Positions 47,748-60,355 of a stretch of 64,000 bases of DNA are shown here, in pieces. Within the stretch, counting starts at the first letter, position 1, and every line of letters starts with the position of its first letter. The translations under genes and the position numbers were made by a program. The notes under the pieces are model-generated. The model did no database searches, was not told the origin of the DNA, and saw nothing but the letters and a program-made list of their open reading frames with translations. This DNA comes from Actinomucor elegans (lineage: Eukaryota > Mucoromycota > Mucoromycetes > Mucorales > Mucoraceae), in contig JAMSLZ010000002.1 of the NCBI GenBank assembly GCA_026027325.1, positions 186,001-250,000 on the forward strand, given 5' to 3'.

Positions 47748-48189
47748 CTGAATCTATGCAAATATAAGTGAAATTAGTAAAAGTATTCCAATTTTTGTTA
47801 TACTATAAATGTGAATGTGTATTGCTGTCTTGAGACCGCCCTTAATCTATATACTGGAATCTATTATTAATCCGTGATCATTAACGTCATGGATTGTTAA
47901 AATGTGGCTGTGTTTCCTATTACCAGAGTTAAGCATGCTCTATGCTATAAAGCACAGACCTTAACACGTAGCAAAAGTGTACAGCAAACTTCTTGGCATA
48001 AGACACAAACCTGGGTCATAAAAGAAGCATACATCATATACCATAGGATCTACGACAATTATAATATTGAAATTTGGAATTAATTTGATACCGCCGACCT
48101 CATCGAAAGTTGGAATGTAGCTCTTTTTATTCTGGCTCCATGCTTTTGTTTACCGAAGCAAACGTTCAAAAAAAAGATTTGGAGGGAAT

Positions 48190-48312
48190 GCAACCCTCCC
48201 TCCCTCCCTCTCTCCCCCTTCTCCTTCTCCATCTGGAGGTCCGCAGCAGCGCCTACGGAGGGCCCCCAGAGGGTAATGGCGGCCGAGCGAGTGTAGCGAG
48301 CATAGGATCGGC
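48190..48312. other. GC-rich island in AT-rich spacer
   Basis: A C/T-rich run (CCCTCCCTCCCTCTCTCCCC) is followed by GGAGGTCCGCAGCAGCGCC and GGCGGCCGAGCGAGTGTAGC. The composition is far from that of the surroundings. GAGCGAGTGTAGCGAGC is a near-palindrome of the kind scattered in some organelle genomes, so a nuclear-inserted mitochondrial fragment is one possible origin. Confidence 0.5.
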
Positions 48313-49950
48313 TAGTAATAGTTTGATAAACTCAAAAGTAAATGAAAGAGAATAGAGACTAAATGTATGCGCTCCTATTTTTCATATTTACTGTTTTCTT
48401 TTATAACGTAACTAAGTCGAGAGAAGTAAGTACACATAATTTTTTCCTTGTTCAATTGAAATAAAGTTTTTAGATGATTAGTTAATCGCTAAAATTCGAC
48501 TATCATCACCATGGAGTTGAAACAAGCATAGGCTCTATAATGATATTAGATTATATATCGCTGTATTAATCTTATTTCATACTGTATATGATTTACTTAC
48601 ATCTCTATCAAGACTATTAGATTTAAAATACCCAGCCTTTTTCTATTTAAAAAAAAACCCTCTGCTCCTCTATTGGTTATCTACTATGGTTGTATAGAAG
48701 GTTTGTTTTTGAATGTATTAGTATTGCTAGCATTGTGTCCAAATAATCGAAATGGCAAGTCAATACAGATAGGTTAATAAAAATAAAAATAAAAATATAT
48801 GCTCATTCTTCCATTAAAAGAGGGCGAAGGCTAGTATCAAGGTCTCTGTATTTGGCCTTTTATCTAGTAGAAGGTGTTTTCCTTAACGAATAAACGACTA
48901 GTCGTTGCATTTTATTTTTATTTTTCTCATTTCTTTTTTGGTTTGGTTATGCAACTCTAGTAGTATGCATATTGGTAGAGGTAGCAGTATTGACAATGGC
49001 TAGACACATGTTCATGTTAACATATGCATTATTGTTACCTCTGACTTTCTCGTTACGGTTGAAATCCTCTCTCTCTCTCTCTAAAGATGGTTTCCCTTAA
49101 CTTCTACATATGTGATAATACTGAATTAAAATAAAATCATTTCGGACACGAGACGCTGTAGCATCCTTTACTGGATGAGGGACAGTTCTGTTATGGTAGA
49201 AATGAACTAAAGAAAAGACCTCTTCAGGATTAAAAGTAAAAAGGCGAGGAGGATAAAAGCTAGATGGATGGGGAACTAGCTAGTAAATATAAAGTTTGGC
49301 ATAAAGCATGTTCTGGAATTGATACTATTTGATTTGACAGATACCAAGATTGGTCTGGAGGCTGAGTCTGTTTGGTAAGCTACTAATAAAGAACGTTAAA
49401 GTACGCCCTGTTTCTTTGATCTGAATTATTCACTTATTTAAAATTTATGCATCTTATCTCATCTATAAAAATATTCTTGATGGATGGAGCTTCTCGTTTC
49501 AGTTTTAGCTTGACGTATTTATTTATACATTGCATATTGCAGCATTTGAGGGAGATTCTTATCAAAATACTCAAGAGTGCATGATGGCTGGTGCGCGCAG
49601 TTCGGATCTCTTGTAGATTATAGTACGTTATCGTTAACAGCCAACCTTGCTTTCGATGCATATTAGATGCAAATAAAAAACTCAAAAGTCAGGTTATATG
49701 CAAATTCACATCTCTTTTTTTTTTGATTTTTTTGATTCCGAAGCAAGTGGCAATTGTTTACATGCATTGAAGGAGTATTGCGGGAATACTGTACCGATTT
49801 ATATAATGGTCTAACTACTTATTGATCAAAGCTTACAGGTGACAGGGTTCTGTAAAAATAATGAGCCTTGATTAAGCAATAATAACAAACAAGTGGGCAG
49901 TAAGTAAACAGTCTATAAATATATTTGATGGTATCATTCTTTGTTGTGAA

Positions 49951-51412
49951 TTAGGGTTTTGGTAACACTTGGTTCATAAAATGAGCAAGTTCAATAGAAG
50001 AAGAGCAAGGAAGTAAATGTCTTTGAATGTGTGTATCAATTTCCACCAATACATCTTTAGCATTAGGTCGAGTGGATGGATCTTCATCTAGTAACCAAGC
50101 TACGAGTCCTCTCATATACATGCTGGGATAACTATAGGTAAATGTAGGACTTGGTTCAGAGATGATGGTGCTAAAGAGCTCTGTTTCATCCTTGATGAGA
50201 TAATGGGGAGGCACTCGATCCATCATTTCAATGACAGCTATGCCTAGGGACCACATATCTATCTTTTCATTATAGTAATCTTCTCTAATGACTTCAGGTG
50301 CCATCCTAAGGAGATATGCATGTTAGTATATAGGAGTTCAACGGAGCTTAGGGCAGTTTATTTACCATTTACTGGTGCCAAGTCTATCACGGTTCTTGTG
50401 AGTGGTTTTTGCGGACAGACCAAAATCAGCCAACTTGACTTGTCCCTGCCAGCCAAGCAACAGGTTTTCACATTTGATGTCGCGATGAAGATAACCCTTT
50501 GAATGTAAAAACCCAAGGGCTTTGAGTGTTTCCCTGGTGATGAAAATAGTGTGGGCTTCAGGGATACCACGTTGACAAAGAACTGCAAATACAGAACATC
50601 GCATTAAATCCATACTGATCCAGATATCATCTCGCCAAAGTGATATTTCGCGTAGTTTGATTAGATTCGCGTGCCCTGTGGCCATAATGCGAAGTTCACG
50701 CAGGATAGCAGCTCGATATTCCAGATCAGGATCAAGTTTGCAACGCTTAATGGCGCATTGCTGCCCTTGTTTCTTGCGATAATTGGCTCGGATCACGGCA
50801 CCATTCACACTATTTCATTTTTGATAATTAAAAGACTGAAATACAACTTCTTTGTTTATTTGATTAGATTTACCCTGTGCCTATTTCTTTGAATTGCGCA
50901 TATCTTGTCCGAGGATCTGAAGAGCGTACTGATACTTTTGGAAGCATTTTTCGAATCTTTACTTCTAATTTGTTTTCTGACCGCGCCAAGGGTGGCAAGG
51001 GGGGCGCTTCATAGTATGGGTTAGGAGGGTACCATGGTTTCTACACAATTACAATTAGCTTTTGGTGTTTCAGTTCGTGGCTTGATATTATACTTTTGAA
51101 ATTTGTTTTGAAAGGTCAAGCGGACGAAGATCAAATGCAACTGGTGGATCAGGCTTCAAATAAGCATGACCGAGAATATTAGGAATTTCGTAATACCCAG
51201 GCGATCTCCAAACATTCTACAAACATTCGTGTCTTTTAGTAAACGCGTAAAAATCAAATGAATCAACTTACTTTGGTACTGAATGATTGCTGAATAGTAG
51301 TGCACGATGAGGCTCGTTTGATTGTGCCTGTAGACTGTCTTCTTTTAGACTCCAAAAGCACATAGAGTGGGCTTCCAAGTCGACTATTAGGCTCTGATTT
51401 GGACTTTTGCAT
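49951..51412 (-). CDS. STE20/PAK-like serine/threonine kinase
   Basis: Five exons (51412-51272, 51216-51094, 51040-50874, 50809-50366, 50305-49951) give 409 residues. All catalytic parts are present: glycine loop KEIGTGVNGAV (made by splicing), ATP-binding Lys in CAIKRCK, helix C Glu in [23 protein letters not shown], and GTSKWMAPEV, a STE20-group activation segment, again completed at a splice join. The N-terminal 140 residues are Ser/Pro-rich with no CRIB or PH domain that I can see, unlike true PAKs, so regulation must differ; Rho-GTPase control is not supported. It probably acts in a MAPK or polarity pathway as a MAP4K-like kinase. The start is the first ATG of exon 1. Confidence 0.85.
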
Positions 51413-51884
51413 AATGAAGGAAGGAAAGGATGAAAAGAGTTCAAAAAGCAAAAGAGACTTGCAGAATATTTATATGTTCGAAGCAACCTTCTCAAAACAG
51501 AGTAAATATAGGAGTAAAAAAAGGTGTTTACAAGACTGATTTCTCGTTACATTCACGGAGAAGAGGCAAACGTACAGGTAGAGCACGTTTATCTCAAAGG
51601 GGCTTTACTATAGTATCAGTGGTGAGACTGAATAATTTCATTATGTATCAACCAAGCAGGGTTTCAACACGCGTCAACGATGTTCTAGTAATGAACGAGC
51701 TGTAGAGGCAGTCTAGATAGATGTGAAATGACAGAAAGGCCATATTATATTCAGGGATAAACCTGCTTTTTTGAACACTAGCTTATACTAATTTGTCAAA
51801 AGTGACTACGTTGAAAACTTTTTCAGTTTTACGAGTATACATATATTAAAAGATATAGTCTATGCATATATAGGCAAAGGTAGA
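51413..51884. other. Spacer between kinase start and DAO end
   Basis: Promoter of the kinase and 3' end of the oxidase gene. A plus-strand frame at 51430-51705 has no recognised family and runs antisense to the promoter; not called. Confidence 0.5.
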
Positions 51885-53369
51885 TTACAAACGTGAAAAT
51901 CGTTTATTACTTGCAGAAGCAATTCCTTTCTCCATGAGTCTAACAACGTACTGAGCAGATCCCCAGCTTGATTGGTATCCAAATCCACTATGTCCATAAG
52001 CATGAGTCACTTGAAAGGTTGACTTTCCATCTCGCGACTCTATAAGAAGTATTTAGTACACAATGCAAACCTCTATATCCTCTTACTTGTCATTTCATTT
52101 TCAAGTCGAAGCCCTCCTTCTCTTGAAGGTCTTAGGCCAACAGCGATTCTTACTATATCAAGTGGTTGATTGTCTATAACAAGTTCAGGGCATAATGCTG
52201 TGACACGTCTCACAATTGAATTGGTTGTTTGATCGTCCGCAAAAGGATTGCTATTAAGGATAAGTTAGCTTTGCCACAATAGTTGCTTCTTTTTCATTAA
52301 CCTACAAATCATGTTTATTAGCAGTACCTCCCAGAACAACAGTGCCATCGTCTCTAGGAATGATATAAGTCATACCATGCATACCTTAAACATAGAACTG
52401 CTTAATATTCATAACCAATGATTCTTTACGTGATCATTTACCAACATGAGTGATCGTTTTCTTGATATGAGGCGCTTTCACAATCACGGTTTGACCTCTG
52501 GTAGGATAGACAGCACTGTCCTGAACACCGCCCAAGAAACGAGCACCTAAACCTGTGCAGTTGATAACTGCAAATTGGTCGATGTTTTTATCAATAAGAT
52601 CAACCACTTGATCAATGTGGGAAATATCCTGTCGTACAATCTTCCCACCAAGAACCTCGAACTTTGATTGGAGCCATTTGAGATATACAGGTGAATTAAT
52701 AAGCACTGGTTCAAGTAAAAAAGTAAAAGAAAAAAAAATATGAGCTTTTTTAGGCTATTATTCACTGTACTCATGATGTTACCTGTTGTATAGGCATGTC
52801 CTATCTTTGCACCTTTTGGCAATCCATCCTTCTCTGTCAAGAATCTAAACTATTGCTCTGTGTCAACATTCAGATTTGAGTTCTTTGTTTGTTTGCTTTA
52901 CATTTCGCACTGTATTTTTGAACCATGGATCTGCAGCTTCAGGCACAGAATCATCATCGTAATAATCAAAACCAGGAACCACCATAATTCCATTGTTTTC
53001 TTTTTCTGTATTCTGTTCTGCCATATTCAAGAACATGCGGTAACTTAAGGCTTCAAAACCTGATGATCAAATTAGGTCTAGCTTTATGCACGATATAGTT
53101 TTGACTTTTATACCTTGAAGTCTTTTGTCCTCATTGCTGGCTAATGATCTCCAATGAGCACCTTCAGATTTGGAAATGAGCTTTGTAAACCGACTGCACT
53201 AGTACTAATTTTTACTGTGTTTACCTGCATAGGGTGAGGTATATTCTACACACATGTCCCCTGGGATATATTTCGCTACCACAGTTACTTTAGGATAGCC
53301 CATACGTTTGAGCGTGAGAGCTGTAGTAAGGCCTGTAACCCCTGCACCTATGACAATGACTGTATCCAT
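51885..53369 (-). CDS. DAO1: D-amino-acid oxidase, peroxisomal
   Basis: Eight exons (53369-53225, 53161-53114, 53059-52902, 52849-52783, 52705-52442, 52384-52306, 52250-52087, 52039-51885) give 359 residues, the usual size. FAD-dependent oxidative deamination of D-amino acids yields a keto acid, ammonia and peroxide. Visible motifs: dinucleotide fold VIVIGAGVTGL at the N-terminus, YTSPYAGAHWRS around the flavin (formed at the first splice join), INCTGLGAR, and the DAO signature VTHAYGHSGFGYQSSWG near the end. The last three residues, SRL, are a type 1 peroxisomal targeting signal. Two acceptors are AAG (before exons 2 and 6); alternative upstream AGs give stop codons. This lets the fungus use D-amino acids as nitrogen or detoxify them. 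Confidence 0.95.
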
Positions 53370-54505
53370 ATGATAATAGTAATTGTAAATAATGAAAGAA
53401 GATCTAGAATGTATTCTCAGTTGTGTATTTAAATGCCGTATTTAATCTCATACAGTAACATATCCCACGATCTATCTATGTAAGAATGACGGATGAGGTG
53501 ACCTAGAGTTTTGGATGTGATACCAACTGTAAATGAAGACATACTATCTTAGCTGTAGAGCCTCACTCTGTTGGTATGAATAAACAAACACATTTCTCCC
53601 CTTTTAAACGTGTTCTTTAATGCTATCCTTGAATTTTCAGTTAGCGCTTCACCTCATTCAGAGCAGGTGGCATTAAATCACAGTCGGTAGAGAGGTCTAT
53701 CAATAATTAGGTTCAGACTGATTTGCTCGTATATTACTGCTGGTCATAAATGTAATATAGCGTGTTCTTTGTATTTCATTCAAATAATGGCACTGATAGA
53801 TGCAGTAGTCCATTCTGGTCATGGAATAATAAACAGATGCGATATTAAAGCGGGTTATCGGTGAGATCCACCTACCGGTCATTACATTTAATGACTAATA
53901 ATGTGTCGTATAATCTTATTCCTGCTAAATAGCAGTTCCAATAGATGTAGTCGACTGTGAAAAAAAAGTGTTAGTCATTAGGTGCAACGTCAAACAAAGA
54001 TCGGTCAAGAGATAACTCTATCATTAGATCTAGTTTGCAAGGAATGCGTGTAATTTACAACGTATATTTAAATATAACACACTTATTGCCCTTTAGTTAA
54101 ACACATATTTCAATTAGATGCAATGCTTTATTTGAACATGTGCTAGCCATCAGATGCAGCAATAAACTAGAAGACGTTCAGAAATGCAAAGACGCTAAAA
54201 AAGCTCTAATTTCGGAAAAAGTTCAAAGAACACAACATATTAATCATTGATTCATTTTACTGATGAATTAGCTAACACTATTAGTAAACATCGGATTTAC
54301 TATCTTGATTGTAAAAAGTATGAAATGAGAAAATGATATATATACGTGCATATTTAATATATATATATATATATATAAAGAGAGAGAGAGAGATAGAGAT
54401 AATGGATTCATGTATAATCAAGGTATATATTTAAATTAATAAGAAAAAAAATGAGAGAATATATGATATAAAGAAAAGAGGTATATAATAAAGAGATAAT
54501 TTTCA
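53370..54505. other. Spacer with dispersed-repeat copies
   Basis: No gene supported. Copies of the dispersed repeat lie at 53681-53701 (CAGTCGGTAGAGAGGTCTAT) and 53999-54018 (GATCGGTCAAGAGATAACTC), followed by ATCATTAGATCTAG. A TA/GA microsatellite is at about 54355-54400. Confidence 0.55.
53681..54018 (+). repeat. Two diverged copies of the dispersed repeat
   Basis: The pieces at 53681 and 53999 match the GATCGGTYGAGAGATCTA core of the repeats at 1.1-1.9 kb and 20.7-22 kb. GGTGGCATTAAATCA and GGTGCAACGTCAAAC occupy the expected upstream position. A further scrap at about 54130 (TTTGAACATG, ATCAGATGCAGCA) continues the series. Confidence 0.45.
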
Positions 54506-56702
54506 TCAGGTTCTATGAAGAATACATTGTTTGACTGGATCTGTTGGTTCTGCTGAATTCCATTGAGTAAGAGTCGAGAATGAGACAAATACCATACTGA
54601 TACACAACTATTAGTTTCAAATCTTTTCGTTTACTCTAGTTGCCACTTACCAAATAACGCCAAAAATAATTAGAGCAACATTAGCCATACGTCTGGTTGC
54701 TGGCAACTCCAATGCCTTTAAATGAAAGAGCGGAGGAAAGATAAAACAAAGTGGAATACAGAAAAGTGCACCAACCAAGGAAACAAACTTGTCCAACTTG
54801 TCTTTTGAACCTACAATGCCAATTCCAGCACATAGAAATACGACAAAGACTCGAAACACATTCTTTTGCCATTTGACAATGGCATTATTCTTGCCTGATT
54901 TGGTGGTGAATAATCCATTCTCCATGATACGAATAGCAGGAAACAATTGAAGTGGAATAGACAAACAAATGGCCAATGAATACAAGGTCTGGATAGAAGA
55001 TACCATAGGATCCTTGCTGGGCAAATTCAATAAGATAATCGTCTCTACTTGATCACCAAACGTCATGTAAGAAAGTGCGCCCATGCTGATAAACAAACAG
55101 GTAATGACAGTAAGTGCTCTTGTAAGCACGCGAGGAAATTTTTTGGGATCCTTCATGGATTCAGTAATAGGAATCACTACACAGATGTTTAGCTACGTGA
55201 CTTTATGCTAAACATTCACTCTTACCTAAACCTATTCCTTCAAATGTAAAAGCAGCTGTGCCAATGAACAAAGGGAAATGCAATGGATTCCACATCTCAA
55301 CATGCACCATACCCACAGTAGTCAGTTCTTTCAGATCATAATAGAACAAGTATATCAATCCAATGACAATAAATATATCAGCAATCAATGCAAATACTGA
55401 TAAACGTTGAATTTTTCGAATCATAGCTAATGGAATGAAAGCAAAGCTTTGCGCTAGAATCAAAAGATGCATAGGCAAGACAAGACGGCATTTAGAAAAG
55501 GCCAAGACAAGTGACTGCAAGTTCTCTGCAACAAATATCATATAAGCGCATACAAACCCAATTTGTGATAATGTGATAGCAATCAAAACTGCTTTTCTCA
55601 TGCGAGGACCATAAAGTACACCACCCATATCACCAAAACTAGCAGGTACGACCAACCGTGTTTGTACTAGCAATAGAAAAGACCATAGCGATATTAAAGC
55701 CCAAGCAGTAATAGCAAAGATAGAGAATAAAAGACCACCATTGTAGAATCTATGACACTAAGTTAATTCTTTGTTCAACTGTAATTGTAGCCAAACTTAC
55801 GCTTTGGGTAAAAACATGATACCAGTGGTAACAAATGACTTTAATAACAAAAACATTGCTTTTCCTGGTGTAGCCTTTCCCTGTAATGTTTGACCTGGAC
55901 GTGATCTCGATAAAAGTGGCATGGTTTCCCTTGCCTGTAACTGCTTATACTTGATGGGCACCAAAGGCTTCTTAGATGTAGTTGTAGGTAAAGGTAATCC
56001 CTTTTGCTGTTGCTGATGATGGTACTGCTGACTGCTACTATCAGCCACGCTGCTATAAGAATAAGACGCGTTATTCAAAGGCGGACCACGATAAGCCATA
56101 ATGCCGCCTTCAGGTACTGTATTATCTTCGTCACTACTACTTTCATCATTTGAGCTCGAGTGATCCGATGAACTATCGTGTTCTGAGGACGACTCTTCTT
56201 CATCACTCAAGTTCTCGCCTCCAAAATGACCATATAAGCATAAAAACTCGACAAAACTTGAGGTGACAAAGTTTGGCGGTCTTTTGCCTTGCTCCGCTGC
56301 TTTGCTTAATACATAATGACGGCGGAAGCCGCCCGGTTGTTTGAGAGACTGAAGCGAAAGATCAATAGTAGGTTCACGAATAGCTGGCAAAGAAATACTT
56401 TGCGTTCTGGTTCGCTTCTGCTGTTTGTGCTCAACTTGAGCTGTCCATTTATAAATTTCGTCAAGAATAGAACCACCGGGTAAGAGATGATGAGAATTGT
56501 ATGTAGGTTGCTTAGACTTTTGCTGCTGCTGTTGTAATTGCTTTTGTTTTTTTAGCTGCTGTTTACGATGCTGACGTTGTTGACGAGAAGGCCGAGGAGG
56601 AATGAGCGAAGAGGAAGAGGAAGCAGGCTGATAAACAAGATGACGCTTTACTACTTTGGCAACTTGCTCAACTGGCAAGTCAATGGTGACTGAACGTTCC
56701 AT
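54506..56702 (-). CDS. AVT3: AVT3-like vacuolar amino acid transporter
   Basis: Four exons (56702-55801, 55749-55226, 55176-54651, 54596-54506) give 680 residues of the amino acid/auxin permease (AAAP) family. The first 290 residues are hydrophilic: Gln/Lys-rich, then Ser/Asp/Glu-rich (SDEEESSSEHDSSSDHSSS). The transporter core starts with KAMFLLLKSFVTTGIMFLPKAF, typical of AVT3/AVT4 and SLC36, followed by about ten more membrane segments and FTFEGIGLVIPITESMKDPK. Yeast and fission-yeast relatives export neutral amino acids from the vacuole. The acidic N-terminus is typical for this branch and is a likely phosphorylation and regulatory region. A 15-base A run directly precedes the start codon on the plus strand. 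Confidence 0.9.
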
Positions 56703-59700
56703 TTCTTAGTAAAAAAAAAAAAAAAAGGGTCTTGAAACACTAGTGATAATATATATACTATGTAGTATGATAAACAACGAAAGGTGGGGCAACTTCAAGC
56801 GAATAAAATGTATCAGATTGATTCGCCAGAGAAAAAGGATCATAATGTGACGGGGTTCACGTTCCATTTTGTAAGGCATACCGTTTAACTCTGAATACAA
56901 GCAGTATGTTTTGTTAAGCTTAAAATCATTTTTGTACTTGATTTATAGTATTAATAGTATGATTATGAAGCACTAAATCATGTATTCAAGTTATTTTTAT
57001 GTTTTTATCCATATAAAATACTCTGTTCATAGTAAAAAGACGCAAGGTATATAGAGTCACTTGCCAATCATTTGAATATAACTTCATGTTTTCACAGGTC
57101 TTATGAACAATCTATATATTACTTGATGTACATTAGAGCTTTTGATAAGCTTTGTTAAGACAACTTGAGTCTGTTCAAGCGTATTATCAATATTTACATC
57201 AAAGTAACAAAAGATACACAAACGGATTTCTCCATCTCCACAGCCAACCATTCGCAGCAATTTCTATTGGATGTTGTCGCGTGCGACAAAGCGAAAAAAA
57301 AAAAAAACAGAGGTTTGTTTTAATTCAATAAAAATATGAAGATGGATAAAGCATTTATTAGCAAACTTTGACATTGTTTCTCCCTGGTTCCTTCGCAGGC
57401 CCATCATGTGCGTTATTCTCTATTTAAAATGCTTTATTAGGGAATAGTCCAATTCCTTGGTTTCTGGGATGCAATTATAACATAAGCTATATCAATGGTA
57501 AATATATATATATATATATATATATAAGCATATATGTATCTTGAAACATGTAGAACTATTGTATATATCAATTGTATCTCGAAATTCTGTCACCAAGCTC
57601 TATAAAAAAGGAAAATGTTCGAAAATTTGGGCCCTATGGAATACTTTTGGACTTTTTTCTGAAATCAGCCATTTTTGACATATCCATATAATCTAGATGA
57701 AAAAAAAAAAAAAAAAAGGTAATATTCAAAATCATTGATTTCTAACTACTCCTACTTTAACATCTTTCTTATTATGTCTTAAGGGTCCGTCAAAAAAATT
57801 TGCATAATCAATCACATATAAACGCCCTTTTTTCTTGTGTAAATCGAAATATACAACAATACCAAAGTAGTTGTTTTGCATATATCAAACATGAAAGTCT
57901 TGGAATATTACCTATTTCTTCACGATGCCAATACTATTAACGGGTTCAAATGTAAGAAAGATCCTGTCCATCGTTTAAAACAATGTGTGCTATAACATAT
58001 CTTATTAATACAACCTTTTTTCAAAAAAAAAAAAAAAAAATATATATTTAGCGCATGTCAAAAAGTAACGGTCATATGTGAGTCTCAGACAGAACTTTAT
58101 CTTATCGATCTTTGCATTAGTGGCACAAGGGCTGTTCAAAAGTAGAAAAGATGTCTTAAAGAATAAGTATTGCAACCATCATCTTTGACCTTATTTCCTA
58201 CCAAGGAATAAGTTGAGAAAGCTCTTTTTTTTACAACAAGGAAAGGCTGGTAGTAAAGATAAATACAAAAAGAACTGAACATTTTTGAAAATGATAGTGA
58301 ATATCCTTTTGACAAAAATGATTATACTATGCACAAACCCCTTCTTTCCTGTGCAAAAAAAAATTATTTATTGAAAGACGCCATAAATGAAGTTCGCTTT
58401 TTATTATTGCGTTATTGTAGGGCGAATTGACTTAGGATAAGCGAATAGATGTATTTAAACCAGGTTTCGCTGCTTTCTTTTGTTTTTTACTACAAACATT
58501 TATCTATCAACTACATACCTTGTCCTCTGTTGCAGCAAAGAAAAATAATGAACTATTGATATCATACATCTCTGTTAATAGTTTAGTGCATCCTTCTAGT
58601 TTAACAGTTGGTTAATCCCGTCAGCGATAAAAGCTGTCTAAACACGATTACAATCAAGTCTTTAATTAAAAGCATAGGCTGGATAGACTAGCTAATACCT
58701 CCCTCATAAAAAACTTGTATCAGATGCCAGTAATATCGTATGCCATCCATATTCATTGACCAGGTTTACCTTTATTCAAGGACTAAATTCATTAAAGAAA
58801 CTTCATTTAGAAGCGTATGTTGTTCAAGACTTTTTTAAGGAGGGCTTCTTATTGCTGGTAGTTCACCGCAAAACTACTGAAGGGCAATATAAATCCAGGT
58901 CAAGGGTATCAGCCCTTCTAAAGTTTTATTCTATCATTTATTGAGTTCAAAACAAAAAAGGAGTAATATGGTAGGTAGTGATAGAAGATATAAGGATTCA
59001 ACAGCCGTTCTTGATTTGAGGGTGAGTATGAGGCCAATTTAATCCTAACTACCTCTCAATAATGTTAGAAGCTGATGAGCGATACCATGTGTCTCTTTAC
59101 TTTATTATTTCTTTTTGGTAGATTGTATAATAAATATCTATCGTATATTATATACTATTACTTTCAACTGTTTTTTTAAAAAATTTAATTGGAAGTTTGA
59201 CGTTAACAGCAAGTTCAAATAGAATTAGTTAGTTAATCACAAGGTATATATGAAACCGTACAACGATCGGTAGAGAAGCTGGGCGCGTTACTATCTATTT
59301 CCATCTGTGGCGATGTCGCACATATGTATTGTTGGGGAAAATACGTAGAAAATGTCTATCAAGTGCACAAAAGTATTCTTTATCTGCACAAGTTCTAGTT
59401 AATAAAAACCAGTAGTACTCAAAGGGGTGTAAACTATACAACTTGTACAACATGCAATCAACTCGATTTAGCTATAATGTCCGTGGATTTACTATATCGA
59501 AACAATGTCTAAAATACAGCTATTGAATAGCCACATCAAAAAGTATCATGTCAACTTTTCCGATGAAAGATGGCTGGAATTCTCACTTAATAAAAATCCT
59601 TCAAGCTCGATATAGTCATTTAGGGTATTTTACTTTCTATAGCTACAATTATATATTGAAAATAGTCGTAGCTGGCTAAGTTTTTTTTTTTTTTTTTTTT

Positions 59701-59891
59701 GGCGAGAAAATATGACAAGATCGAAAGCAACAGTAGATAAATCTATAGATTGACAAGAATGTCTTTGATGTTTGTATTTGAGTGTGTTAATGTAGCAATA
59801 CTGCACTTCCAAAAAAAAAGATCGGTTACAAAGTCTTAATTTCAGCATACTATAACAATAAATGTTATACGAGCACTTGTATAGTTCAACT
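56703..59891. other. Spacer with microsatellites, no gene supported
   Basis: AT-rich; contains a TA microsatellite (about 57500-57525), A-runs at 57294-57306, 57700-57717 and 58022-58040, and a T22 run at 59679-59700. A 62-codon frame at 58756-58944 has no recognised family and no splice context. Confidence 0.55.
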
Positions 59892-60090
59892 TTAAGCGTA
59901 GATGTTCACCTCAACAGCATCGAGGCTAGACAAGCAAGGCTTAGTAAGTTGAACATAGTGCAGCCAATCAGAATTTGAGATTTCAAACTCATCCTAAAAA
60001 TGCACTGATATACAAATGATCTGGCCCGATACTTACTGATAGTAATTGACGCGTCGTGTTTTTTATGCTATCATGCCCAGCATACAGCAT
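59892..60090 (-). CDS. Unrecognised two-exon mini-gene (51 residues)
   Basis: Exon 1 (60090-60037) and exon 2 (59993-59892) join through a textbook 43-base intron (GTAAGT..TTTTTAG) into MLYAGHDSIKNTTRQLLS then DEFEISNSDWLHYVQLTK and a tail ending NIYA. The composition is that of a soluble acidic protein and the frame is split exactly at splice sites, which argues for a real gene or for the 3' end of a longer one. The frame stays open upstream of the ATG, but no further exon is evident before the DOA10 start 266 bases away. I do not recognise the family. Confidence 0.5.
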
Positions 60091-60355
60091 ACCAGTACTA
60101 TACAATCAAATTGCAATAACTAAATACACGTTTTTTTTTTAAAAAGTGGTCTTGTTTGTAGAAGAATAATATATTGTTCTATAAATTACGGAACTGATAA
60201 AACACGAGAGGCACAAGAGGCAGATCACATCACCTTATTTTTTCCAAAAATAAATAATAGTGACTGTTATGCTATCGGTTCATGTCTTTTTATCTCGATT
60301 GTCTATCCCTTTTTTCGAAAAAAATAGCTTCTTTCAAATTCTCGAATATAGTTTT
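60091..60355. promoter_or_regulatory. Putative divergent promoter, mini-gene and DOA10
   Basis: 265 bases separate the two predicted starts. The segment is AT-rich with a TTTTTTTTTTAAAAA block near 60130-60145. No specific factor site is clear. Confidence 0.4.

Larger units (their letters stand above)
44180..49950. other. Gene-poor spacer of nearly 6 kb
   Basis: No well-supported gene. It includes MCB-like boxes (44367-44392), a TA microsatellite (44748-44770), a reverse-oriented scrap of the dispersed repeat near 45300 (GTTGCATCTGATCGGTGA), a possible 37-residue secreted peptide (47634-47747) and a GC-rich island (48190-48312). The upstream regions of the HAUS6-like gene and the 3' end of the kinase gene lie at its two ends. 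Confidence 0.5.

Noticed and set aside
48110..48355. Plus-strand 81-codon frame over the GC island
   Set aside because: Pro/Leu/Ser composition follows from the C/T tract; no start context, splice sites or family.
44180..49950. tRNA or other structured RNA genes in the desert
   Set aside because: I looked for B-box-like GGTTCRANYCC and paired acceptor stems and found none that fold convincingly; a covariance-model scan would be decisive.
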